Source of the DNA: Pollutimonas sp035515055
Lineage (GTDB): Bacteria > Pseudomonadota > Gammaproteobacteria > Burkholderiales > Burkholderiaceae_B
Length of the DNA: 64,000 bases
Assembly (NCBI GenBank): GCA_035515055.1
Contig: DATJBV010000009.1
Location: forward strand, 62,001-126,000
Reading direction: 5' to 3'
The translations under genes and the position numbers were made by a program. Each line of letters opens with the position of its first letter. Positions within the stretch are counted from its first letter, which is position 1. Below the pieces are notes generated by a model that saw nothing but the letters and a program-made list of their open reading frames with translations, was not told the DNA's origin and did no database searches. Positions 1-7,473 of this stretch are shown one piece after another.

Positions 1-2
1 CG

Positions 3-89
3 GCGGCCGAAGCTTACGCCAGCGATGTTCGTTCTGGGGCTTTTCCGGCCGCGGAGCATTGCTTTGGTGTCAAGAAGAACACGGTCTAG
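3..89 (+). CDS. 3-methyl-2-oxobutanoate hydroxymethyltransferase, C-terminal end (partial)
   Basis: An open frame enters from the left edge and stops at a TAG at 87-89. The 28 visible residues contain the pattern Y-A-S-D-V-R-S-G-A-F-P-A-A-E-H-C-F. This resembles the usual C-terminus of PanB (Y..(D/E)V..G.FP..EH.F), the first enzyme of pantoate and coenzyme A synthesis. Too little is visible to examine the active site, so the call rests only on this tail. No terminator-like hairpin follows before the next gene. Confidence 0.5.
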   Translation, partial: AAEAYASDVRSGAFPAAEHCFGVKKNTV

Positions 90-144
90 GGTATATTTTC
101 GGGTCAGCTTTCCCGCATGAAAGGGCGTTGCTAAATGTACAATG

Positions 145-158
145 TGCATCAAAATGCA
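145..158. promoter_or_regulatory. Short inverted repeat ahead of the LysR gene
   Basis: TGCAT-CAAA-ATGCA is a perfect 5-bp inverted repeat 33 bases before the LysR start codon. LysR regulators commonly bind short interrupted dyads near their own promoter, so this could be an autoregulatory operator. It is short enough to occur by chance. Confidence 0.25.
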
Positions 159-190
159 TGCGCACGTGATAAACCACCGCCCCGATCATC

Positions 191-1150
191 ATGGAAATCC
201 GTCAACTTGAAGCATTCGCCGCCGTGTGTTCGCACGGCAGTGTCACGGCGGCCGCCCGCGTGCTGCGCCGCTCGCAATCTGTCGTAAGTCGGCAAATACA
301 AGACCTGGAACACGAACTGGGGTTCACGCTTTTTACGCGCACACGCCCGCAGGTCACCATCACGCATCAGGGCAGACAGTTCTCCGAAGAGGCACGCAAT
401 GTGTTGTCGGGCCTGCAGCACCTGGAAACACGTATAAACGAGATTTCCCGCGGCCAGTCGCGTCCGCTGCGTATCGCCACCACTTACTCGCTGGGGGCGG
501 CGCTGGTGGCCACTGTGCTCGGCCAGATGGAAAAAACCGCGGCGGCATTCGATTACAAGATGCATATCGACGTCATGGCGCCCAGGGACGTGGTGCAAGC
601 GATTTCCGATGGCCAGGCCGACGTCGGTGTCGCAACGCTGCCCCTGGACCTGGGCCGTTGCCACCTGCATTGGTCCGGACAAGCGCCTTGCGTTCTTGCG
701 GTTCCCGCGGGCCATAGGTTAGCCAGCGCCGCAACGATCGACCTCGACGCGCTTGGCGACACGACGGTAGTGACCATGTCGAATCGTTCAGGTCTGCGCC
801 ATCGACTGGCAACGGCGCTGCTTCAAAACATGAACAAGCCACGGCGCCAAGTGGAAACCTCCTCCTATATGAACGCCCTTATGCTTGTGCGCGCGGGCGT
901 TGGCGTGGCATTGATGGACCCCTTCACGGCCCACGAAATAAAGACCGACTCTGTGCTGTACCGTTCGATAGACCGCTACATGCCATACATGATCGGCGTC
1001 ATTTCCCATCCTGACCGCGTACTGCATGAAGACGGTCTTGCGCTGGTTCAGGCCATGTGGGCACATGCGTCGGCATCGATTCCAGGCTTCGTCCGGGGCG
1101 ATGCCAGCGGGCTTCCCGTGGTTGAACCAGCGGAACTCAAAGCCGGCTAA
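191..1150 (+). CDS. LysR family transcriptional regulator
   Basis: A 319-residue protein of normal LysR length. The winged helix-turn-helix lies at about residues 1-60 (starts MEIRQLEAFAAV, then the conserved AARVLRRSQSVVSRQI recognition region). The periplasmic-binding-protein-like effector domain runs from about residue 90 to 300. The effector is unknown. The gene converges with and overlaps by 14 bases the dehydrogenase gene at 1137-1985. LysR regulators usually control a divergent neighbour, but here the upstream neighbour is the panB-like gene on the same strand, so the target cannot be assigned. Confidence 0.9.
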   Translation: MEIRQLEAFAAVCSHGSVTAAARVLRRSQSVVSRQIQDLEHELGFTLFTRTRPQVTITHQGRQFSEEARNVLSGLQHLETRINEISRGQSRPLRIATTYSLGAALVATVLGQMEKTAAAFDYKMHIDVMAPRDVVQAISDGQADVGVATLPLDLGRCHLHWSGQAPCVLAVPAGHRLASAATIDLDALGDTTVVTMSNRSGLRHRLATALLQNMNKPRRQVETSSYMNALMLVRAGVGVALMDPFTAHEIKTDSVLYRSIDRYMPYMIGVISHPDRVLHEDGLALVQAMWAHASASIPGFVRGDASGLPVVEPAELKAG

Positions 1151-1985
1151 GCATTTGTACGCCTGCATGGGCGCCAAAGCGTTGGCATGCGGCATTCAAG
1201 TAGTCCAGCGCGAACTTCAGGAACAAAGAAGGCTTTTGCTGCAGCTCGGCTTCCGCCTGCGCCAGGCGGAGGTCCTTGCGTAGCAGGCCCAGCGTGAAAG
1301 TAACATCGCCGCCGCCTTCCATCATGCGTGTCATGTACGAATTCAGCAGGACACCTGAAGCCGAGCCTTCGTCCAGTGCCGACGCAAGCAGTTCAATAGT
1401 GAAGTGACTGCCGCGCGCAATTGCAATGCCTTCCGCCAGCCCAAGGAAAGTGCCGGCAATAATGGTTTGATTCACCAGCTTCATGCGGTAGCCCGATCCG
1501 GCCTCGCCACAGTAGACGCTGCGTTTACCCAAATGGGCCAGTACGGGCTCACAGCGGTGCAGCACGTCGGCGTCGCCTCCTATAAAATGAATGAGGCTGC
1601 CGTCGGTCGCGGCCGCAACGCCGCCAGTAACAGGCGCGTCGAGGAAGGCCGCGCCGCGCGTCTCGAGCCGCTTGGACACCATTGGGGATGTCCGCGGCGC
1701 GGCGGTGGTCATGTCGATGAAGACGGTTTCGGGCTGGATGCCGGGCAATAAGCCCTCGTACACGCTTTCCACATCGTGCGTGTCGCCCAGCATGGTAAAT
1801 ACGGTGCCGGAACGCTGCGCAAGTTCGATCAGGTCCGTTGCCACATGGGCGCCTTGCCTGCGCAAGCTTAGCGTCTGTTCCGGGTTTCTGGCCCAGACAT
1901 TCAGGCGATAACCCGCTTGCAACAGCCGTTGCGACATGGGCAAGCCCATTTTCCCAAGCCCCACCCAACCGATGGTCTCTTGCAT
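1137..1985 (-). CDS. NAD(P)-dependent oxidoreductase, 3-hydroxyisobutyrate dehydrogenase family
   Basis: A 282-residue beta-hydroxyacid dehydrogenase. The Rossmann signature GWVGLGKMGLPM is at the N-terminus, the substrate-loop motif DAPVTGG is central, and the likely catalytic lysine sits in GYRMKLVNQ. The family reduces or oxidises 3-hydroxyisobutyrate, tartronate semialdehyde, 2-hydroxy-3-oxopropionate and similar small acids; the substrate cannot be told from sequence alone. The ATG at 1985 is preferred over one 30 bases upstream because AGGAGG lies just ahead of it. The 3' end overlaps the convergent LysR gene. Confidence 0.85.
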   Translation of the reverse strand: MQETIGWVGLGKMGLPMSQRLLQAGYRLNVWARNPEQTLSLRRQGAHVATDLIELAQRSGTVFTMLGDTHDVESVYEGLLPGIQPETVFIDMTTAAPRTSPMVSKRLETRGAAFLDAPVTGGVAAATDGSLIHFIGGDADVLHRCEPVLAHLGKRSVYCGEAGSGYRMKLVNQTIIAGTFLGLAEGIAIARGSHFTIELLASALDEGSASGVLLNSYMTRMMEGGGDVTFTLGLLRKDLRLAQAEAELQQKPSLFLKFALDYLNAACQRFGAHAGVQMLSRL

Positions 1986-2087
1986 GGCGTCCTCCTTTGG
2001 CTGGACAATGAGCAAGTTTTTTTAATTCTACCGATTTCTTCGATTCATATGGGTAGATCTTGCAGATGCAATGTCCAAGGATAAGCA

Positions 2088-3350
2088 GTGAATTACATGA
2101 CTCCCGAACTTGCCGCCGTGGCCACAGCAATCGCCGTGCTGGCTGTTTTCGTGGCTATCGTTGCCGTGCTGAAGAAAATGAACGTGGACCGCCGGCTTGC
2201 CCGCAGCGAGGCCAATGTCCAGCATTTGCGCGAACGCCTGGACGAAGCCCGGGCAAGTGCAAAGGATATGATTGAATCGTCGGCACAGTCGCGGCAACAA
2301 CTGAAGGCCGAATTCCAGAACCTTGCGAACCAGATTCTCGAAGAAAAGGGCAAGACATTCGCCCTGAACAGCCAGACATCCCTGGATGCCATGCTCAAGC
2401 CGTTCCGGCAACAAATCGACAGTTTCCAGCAACGCGTCAACCAGGTTCACGACGAGACCGTGCGCGGCAATGTATCGCTGGCATCGGAAATAAAGCGGGT
2501 AATGGACATCGGAGTCAGGATGAGCGCCGAAGCCAATACGCTTGCAACAGCCCTGAAGGGCGACAAGAAAACCACCGGTAACTGGGGCGAGGTGCAGCTG
2601 GAGCGAACGCTTCAGCTGGCCGGGTTGATGGCTGGAGACCATTACGAATCGCAGGCCCGTTTCAAGGATGCGCACGGCAATAACCGCCTGCCCGATTTTG
2701 TCATCAAGCTGCCCGACGACAAACACATGGTGATAGACAGCAAGGTATCGCTGGTGGATTATGACCGCGCCGTGGCCGCCGATACCCCAGCCGCGACGAT
2801 TGCCTTTCTGGATGCGCACGTCAAGGCGGTGCGCAGCCACATGGATGACCTGGCCAAGAAAGACTACAGCAATCTTGTCGGGATGCGCAGTCCGAGCTTC
2901 GTGTTGATGTTCATGCCCATCGAGCCGGCCTACATCGAGGCCATGAAGCACAACAAAGACTTGTTCGATTATGGTTACCAGCGCAATGTCATCATGGTCT
3001 CGCACACAACCCTGATGCCCATACTGAAGACGGTCTCCAATTTATGGATGGTCGCGCGCAGCAACGAGCAAGCCCACGAGCTGAGCGCGCGAGCCGGAGA
3101 AATATACAACCAGGTCGTGGTGGTGGCCGACCGCCTCAAGAAACTGGGCGATACGCTCGATACTGTCAGCAAGCACTACAACCTCACTGTCACGGCGGTT
3201 GCCGGCCAGCAAGGCCTGTACGGCAAGGCGGCGCGCTTCAACGAGCTTTCGACGAAGGCCAACAAGACCATGCCGGCCCTGGAACCTCTGCTTGCCGACT
3301 TCGAGAACGAGCGCCTCGAATTGATCGTGGGGGAGCGATCCGAGGCATGA
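2088..3350 (+). CDS. rmuC: DNA recombination protein RmuC
   Basis: A 420-residue protein with the RmuC layout. A single N-terminal membrane helix (about residues 6-28) is followed by a long charged coiled-coil (about 30-140) and then the RmuC domain. That domain contains the nuclease-like core LPDFVIKLPDDKHMVIDSKVS, with the D...DSK arrangement of PD-(D/E)XK folds. Family members limit inversions and recombination at short repeats and are linked to phage defence. The start is GTG at 2088 with an AAGGA site upstream; an in-frame ATG at 2097 is an alternative. Confidence 0.92.
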   Translation: MNYMTPELAAVATAIAVLAVFVAIVAVLKKMNVDRRLARSEANVQHLRERLDEARASAKDMIESSAQSRQQLKAEFQNLANQILEEKGKTFALNSQTSLDAMLKPFRQQIDSFQQRVNQVHDETVRGNVSLASEIKRVMDIGVRMSAEANTLATALKGDKKTTGNWGEVQLERTLQLAGLMAGDHYESQARFKDAHGNNRLPDFVIKLPDDKHMVIDSKVSLVDYDRAVAADTPAATIAFLDAHVKAVRSHMDDLAKKDYSNLVGMRSPSFVLMFMPIEPAYIEAMKHNKDLFDYGYQRNVIMVSHTTLMPILKTVSNLWMVARSNEQAHELSARAGEIYNQVVVVADRLKKLGDTLDTVSKHYNLTVTAVAGQQGLYGKAARFNELSTKANKTMPALEPLLADFENERLELIVGERSEA

Positions 3351-3365
3351 CGGTACTGGATGGCC

Positions 3366-3381
3366 GGGCGTAGGAATTGCT
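3366..3381 (+). promoter_or_regulatory. Weak candidate sigma-54 promoter before the manganese catalase
   Basis: The sequence GGGCGTAGGAATTGCT has correct GG-N10-GC spacing and a perfect TTGCT -12 box. Its -24 box (GGGCGT for TGGCAC) is poor. It lies about 60 bases before the catalase start. It is listed because stronger sigma-54 elements occur elsewhere in the window and manganese catalases are stress genes. On its own it is weak. Confidence 0.25.
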
Positions 3382-3442
3382 GAATGGCTGCGAGCCATGG
3401 GGGGCGACTTTCCGTATCCCGCTCAACCATTCAGGAGGTTTT

Positions 3443-4357
3443 ATGTTCGCGCACAATAAACGCTTGCAGTACACCGTGAGAGTAAAGGAAACAAATCCCG
3501 GCCTGGCCAACCTTTTGCTGGAGCAGTTTGGGGGACCACAAGGCGAATTGGCTGCCGCATGCCGGTACTTCACCCAGGCTATCGCCGAGGACGACCCGGG
3601 CCGCAAGGATATGCTCATGGATATTGCCACCGAGGAGCTCAGTCATCTTGAGGTCATCGGGCATCTGGTGGCGATGCTGAACAAGGGGGCAAAGGGCCAG
3701 CTTGCCGAAGCTATCGATACCGAAGCGGAAATCTACAAGGCCTTGAACGGTCCCGGCAACGATTCCCATGTCACTCAGCTGCTATATGGCGGCGGACCGG
3801 CATTGACAAATTCAGGCGGCCAGCTATGGAATGCGGGCTACATCGATACGATTGGCGACCCGTCGGCCGATCTGCGATCCAATATCGCGGCGGAGGCCCG
3901 TGCAAAAGTCATCTACGAACGACTGATCAACTGTACCAGCGACCCAGGGGTGAAAGAGGCGTTGGGCTTCCTGATGACGCGCGAAGTGTCGCACCAACAG
4001 TCGTTTGAAAAGGCGTTGTATTCGATCGTGCCGAACTTCCCGCCCGCGAAATTGCCTGGGGATCCGCGTTTTGCCAACGTCTACTTCAATATGTCGCAGG
4101 GCGATGGCGACCAGCGAGGCCCATGGAACAGCGACGAGAACTTCGAGTACATCTCCGACCGCGAGGAGCAGCAGGCGGTCGACGGGGGTGATGGCCAAGC
4201 GACGGTGGGGCTGGGGGCGGACGAAGACGAGGCCCTTCAGGCCTTGGTGTCTCGCACGGCGTCGGACCCGAATTCGAATCCGGAGACGGGCGTCGAGCTG
4301 GGTTCCGGCATGCAAAGTGCGGCGGGGCAAAAGCTGGATCCGTCGCCAAGCCGCTAA
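3443..4357 (+). CDS. katN: Manganese catalase (non-haem)
   Basis: A 304-residue ferritin-like protein that disproportionates hydrogen peroxide with a dimanganese centre. Probable ligands are visible: E35 in the helix PQGELAAACRYF, E65 and H68 in EELSH, a glutamate in the AEARAKVIYE helix, and a histidine in REVSHQQ. After about residue 215 the protein has an acidic, glycine-rich tail rather than a further helical domain, as is common in this family. The ATG at 3443 is chosen because AGGAGG sits just before it; a longer frame from 3377 lacks a ribosome site. It converges with the GGDEF/EAL gene with only 4 bases between the stops. Confidence 0.93.
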   Translation: MFAHNKRLQYTVRVKETNPGLANLLLEQFGGPQGELAAACRYFTQAIAEDDPGRKDMLMDIATEELSHLEVIGHLVAMLNKGAKGQLAEAIDTEAEIYKALNGPGNDSHVTQLLYGGGPALTNSGGQLWNAGYIDTIGDPSADLRSNIAAEARAKVIYERLINCTSDPGVKEALGFLMTREVSHQQSFEKALYSIVPNFPPAKLPGDPRFANVYFNMSQGDGDQRGPWNSDENFEYISDREEQQAVDGGDGQATVGLGADEDEALQALVSRTASDPNSNPETGVELGSGMQSAAGQKLDPSPSR

Positions 4358-4361
4358 GGTT

Positions 4362-6146
4362 TCAGGCGGGCAGGGGCGCCAGCCATTGCTGCACTGGCAC
4401 GGGCCGGGCACAAAGAAATCCTTGCATGGCGTCGCAGCCGTTGGCCAAGAGGAAATCGGCCTGTTCCTGGTTTTCTATGCCTTCGGCAACGACGTGCAGC
4501 TGTAGTTGCGCCGCCATTGCCAGAATAAGCCGGACGATCGCGCATGTGTCTTCGCAGCGCGGTATCTCGCGCACGAAACTGTCGTCGATTTTCAGTTGGT
4601 ACAGCGGCATGCGCCGCAGATGGGTAAGGCTGGAATAGCCAGTGCCGAAGTCGTCCAGTGCGAAACGCACGCCCAAGATGGCGAGCTCGGACATTTTTTC
4701 CACGATGCCCGGCATGTCGTCAACCAACAGGCCTTCTGTCAACTCGATGATCAGCCGATCGCCCGGCGCGCCGCTATCGGCCAATGCTTTTCGTACGTTA
4801 GCCACGAAGTTGGCGTCCTTGAATTCACGTGGGCTTACATTGACGGAGACAGGATAGTGCTGTTGGGCGGATTGCAGTTGCAGCAGGGTGCGGCATGCTT
4901 GCTGCAAGGCCCACGCGCCCAACGCGTTGATGGCGCCCGTCTCTTCCGCGATGGGTATGAACGTTGAAGGCGGTATTGATCCGTGCACTGGATGGGTCCA
5001 GCGCATTAGCAATTCGGCACCCACGATTTCATTGTTGCGATCATATTGGGTCTGGAGCGCCATCTGAAGCTGGGGCGTGCCGATGGCGTCGACGAGATCG
5101 CGCTCAAGCGCCAGGCGGGCGTTTATTTGGGCGTGCATTTCGGGGTTGAAAAACGCGACCCGGTTGCGGCCCAGCTCCTTGGATCGGTACATCGCCGTAT
5201 CGGCCTCGTGCAGGACATCGGCGGTGGTCTTGTCGTCCTTGTGCAGCAGGGTCACGCCCACGCTGCCGCCCACAATATAAGCATGCCCCGCTATAGTCAG
5301 GGGCCGGGCCAGCGATGCACGCAATTGCTCCGCGATTGCCATGGCGCCATGCATGGCGTCGTCCGGGCCTGTACCGGCCGAAACCAGCAGGATGACAAAT
5401 TCGTCGCCGCCCATGCGCGCAACGGTGTCTTCATGCCCAACGACATCCTTGAGGCGTTGAGCCACGCCGCAAAGCACCGCGTCGCCAACGTCGTGGCCGC
5501 GCGCATCGTTGATGCGTTTGAAATGGTCAAGATCGATAAAGACAAGGGCGCCCAGGCCGGCGCCGTTGCGGATCGCCGCCCGGGCTTGATCTATGCGCTC
5601 GATCAGCAACCGCCGATTGGGCAGGTTGGTCAACGGATCGTAGAACGCGATCCGCTGGACTTTTTGCTGGGCGGCCCTGTGCTCCGTTATTTCTGTGGAA
5701 ATGCCGCACAGTGCCTCGATACGGCCATCAGCGCCCCGCAAGGGTATCTTCACTGAAAGAAAGGACAAGGTAGGCGCGCCCGGGGAATGTATTTCTTCTT
5801 CGGCGGTGACGCGAACGCCTTCGCGAAGAACACGCAGGTCGTTGTGCCGCATGACGGCGAGGTCTTCATCGCAGAAAAAGTCATCGTCGCCGCAGCCGAC
5901 AAGTTCGTCCGGTGTTTTCTTGAATATGCCGCACACCTTGCCGTTTCCGTAGACGTATTTGAGCGACAAGTCCTTTATATAAATGGACGAATCAACGCCG
6001 TCTAGTATGGTGTTCAGTCGGGCTTCGCTGGCCTTCAAGTGACGCGTTCGTCGGGCCAGCCGTCTTTGAAGAAGCAAGGCTGCGCCGGCGGCAAGGAGGA
6101 ACAGGCAAACTAGGACGCCGATGACGGCGGGCGAGGCATAGCGCAT
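4362..6146 (-). CDS. Membrane-anchored PAS-GGDEF-EAL cyclic-di-GMP protein
   Basis: A protein of about 594 residues. One N-terminal membrane helix (about residues 5-25) is followed by a PAS domain (about 40-165), a GGDEF domain (about 170-335) with an intact MGGDEF active site, and an EAL domain (about 345-594). The EAL domain keeps SVNVSP, ELTE, DDFGTGYSS, KID and VAEGIE, which hold the metal and catalytic residues, but its signature motif reads ELL (GAELLMRW) rather than EAL. It probably makes and/or degrades cyclic-di-GMP in response to a PAS ligand. The start is uncertain: ATG at 6146, or GTG at 6176. Confidence 0.9.
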   Translation of the reverse strand: MRYASPAVIGVLVCLFLLAAGAALLLQRRLARRTRHLKASEARLNTILDGVDSSIYIKDLSLKYVYGNGKVCGIFKKTPDELVGCGDDDFFCDEDLAVMRHNDLRVLREGVRVTAEEEIHSPGAPTLSFLSVKIPLRGADGRIEALCGISTEITEHRAAQQKVQRIAFYDPLTNLPNRRLLIERIDQARAAIRNGAGLGALVFIDLDHFKRINDARGHDVGDAVLCGVAQRLKDVVGHEDTVARMGGDEFVILLVSAGTGPDDAMHGAMAIAEQLRASLARPLTIAGHAYIVGGSVGVTLLHKDDKTTADVLHEADTAMYRSKELGRNRVAFFNPEMHAQINARLALERDLVDAIGTPQLQMALQTQYDRNNEIVGAELLMRWTHPVHGSIPPSTFIPIAEETGAINALGAWALQQACRTLLQLQSAQQHYPVSVNVSPREFKDANFVANVRKALADSGAPGDRLIIELTEGLLVDDMPGIVEKMSELAILGVRFALDDFGTGYSSLTHLRRMPLYQLKIDDSFVREIPRCEDTCAIVRLILAMAAQLQLHVVAEGIENQEQADFLLANGCDAMQGFLCARPVPVQQWLAPLPA

Positions 6147-6265
6147 AGGACGCTCTTTTGTGACCGTTCTTGCCACATCGTTATGTTAGCAATTGTTGCA
6201 TGGTAAATATGCCGGGACGACCCCGTCAAGGCATTTGTGACTTCCGGTCGGTATCGCGTCCGCTG

Positions 6266-6281
6266 TAGGGGAAAGCCCCTA
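6266..6281. repeat. Inverted repeat upstream of the TRAP operon
   Basis: TAGGGG-AAAG-CCCCTA is a perfect 6-bp inverted repeat with a 4-base spacer. It lies 70 bases before the TAXI binding-protein start, in the 204-base gap between divergent genes. It could be an operator or a small RNA hairpin. Nothing further in the gap is recognisable. Confidence 0.3.
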
Positions 6282-6350
6282 TCAAATCATTTCTATACAC
6301 CTTTTAAGACGCGGTAGCATGTTTCTTTGCTCAGCCACACGGAGATAACT

Positions 6351-7349
6351 ATGCGCAAATTGTTAACAGCGTCTTTCAGCAAGCGGTTGGCCCTTACCGC
6401 CAGCGCCGCAGCCATGTTCGCGGCACTCGCCGCGCCACTACCGGCGACAGCGCAGCAAAAGTTCGTCAGCATCGGAACGGGCGGCGTTACGGGTGTCTAC
6501 TACGCGGCCGGCGGCGCTATCTGCCGCCTCGTAAATAAAGATCGTCAAAAAGGCGGCACCCGATGCTCGGTCGAATCGACCGGTGGCTCGGTTTTCAACA
6601 TCAATACAATCAAGGCCGGCGAGCTCGACCTTGGCGTCGTTCAGTCCGATGTCGGCTATAACGCCTATAACGGCGCGGGCCAATTCAAGGATGCGGGCGC
6701 ATTCAAGAAGCTGCGTTCGGTCTTTTCGCTGCACCCGGAGCCCTTCACCGTTGTGGCGCGTAAAGACGCCAACATCAAGTCGTTCGACGACTTCAAGGGC
6801 AAGCGTTTCAACGTGGGCAACCCCGGTTCCGGCACGCGCGCGTCAATGGAGCAATTCCTTGCGGCAAAGGGCGTAGACCTTAAATTCTTCTCGCTGGCCT
6901 CCGAACTGCGACCCGACGAGCACGGCCCCGCGCTATGCGACGGCAAGATCGATGGCTTCATGTATGGGGTAGGCCACCCATCGGCCAACATACAGGATCC
7001 CACCACATCGTGCGGCGCGCAGCTCGTGTCCTTGACTGGACCGGTCGTCGATAAGCTGGTTGCCGAATTCCCCTATTACGCAAAGGTCGCTATTCCCGCC
7101 GGGCTGTACCCGAACAATCCGCAGGAAACCAACACCTATGGCGTACTTGCCACATTCGTGACATCAGCCGACGTCCCTGACGAAACCATCTACCTCATCG
7201 TCAAGTCCGTCTTCGAGAACTTCGAAGACTTCAAGAAGCTGCATCCCGCGCTGGGCCACCTGAATGCCAAAGATATGGTGAAGAACGGCCTGTCGGCGCC
7301 TTTGCATCCTGGCGCCGAAAAGTACTTCAAGGAAAAGGGCTTGCTGTAA
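6351..7349 (+). CDS. TAXI family TRAP transporter solute-binding protein
   Basis: A 332-residue periplasmic binding protein. A long signal peptide (basic start MRKLLTASFSKR, alanine-rich core, likely cleavage after PATA before QQKF) precedes the TAXI domain, which begins FVSIGTGGVTGVYYAAGGAICR, the hallmark of this class. It captures a substrate (in known TAXI systems often glutamate or other carboxylates) for the TRAP permease encoded next. The ATG at 6351 follows a GGAGA site; the longer frame adds only 8 residues. The permease gene follows after 124 bases containing a strong hairpin. Confidence 0.92.
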   Translation: MRKLLTASFSKRLALTASAAAMFAALAAPLPATAQQKFVSIGTGGVTGVYYAAGGAICRLVNKDRQKGGTRCSVESTGGSVFNINTIKAGELDLGVVQSDVGYNAYNGAGQFKDAGAFKKLRSVFSLHPEPFTVVARKDANIKSFDDFKGKRFNVGNPGSGTRASMEQFLAAKGVDLKFFSLASELRPDEHGPALCDGKIDGFMYGVGHPSANIQDPTTSCGAQLVSLTGPVVDKLVAEFPYYAKVAIPAGLYPNNPQETNTYGVLATFVTSADVPDETIYLIVKSVFENFEDFKKLHPALGHLNAKDMVKNGLSAPLHPGAEKYFKEKGLL

Positions 7350-7398
7350 TATTCGAAAATAGCGCAGGGCCGCCACAAGCGGTCCGTGCGCCGATAGT

Positions 7399-7428
7399 GG
7401 CCTGGCCGTATGCATATGCGGCCAGGCC
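7399..7428 (+). terminator. Intercistronic hairpin between TRAP binding protein and permease
   Basis: GGCCTGGCCG and CGGCCAGGCC form a perfect 10-bp stem around a 10-base loop that can itself partly pair. No run of T follows. It lies in the gap between a soluble binding protein and its membrane permease. Such hairpins often protect the upstream mRNA or attenuate downstream expression so that the binding protein is in excess. Confidence 0.55.
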
Positions 7429-7473
7429 TGCCTCTCACGGGTCACAGCCCCGCAGCATCAGCCGAGATACAGC

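Noticed and set aside
2028..3005. A 325-residue minus-strand frame across rmuC
   Set aside because: The plus strand encodes a complete RmuC; the antisense product has no recognisable feature.
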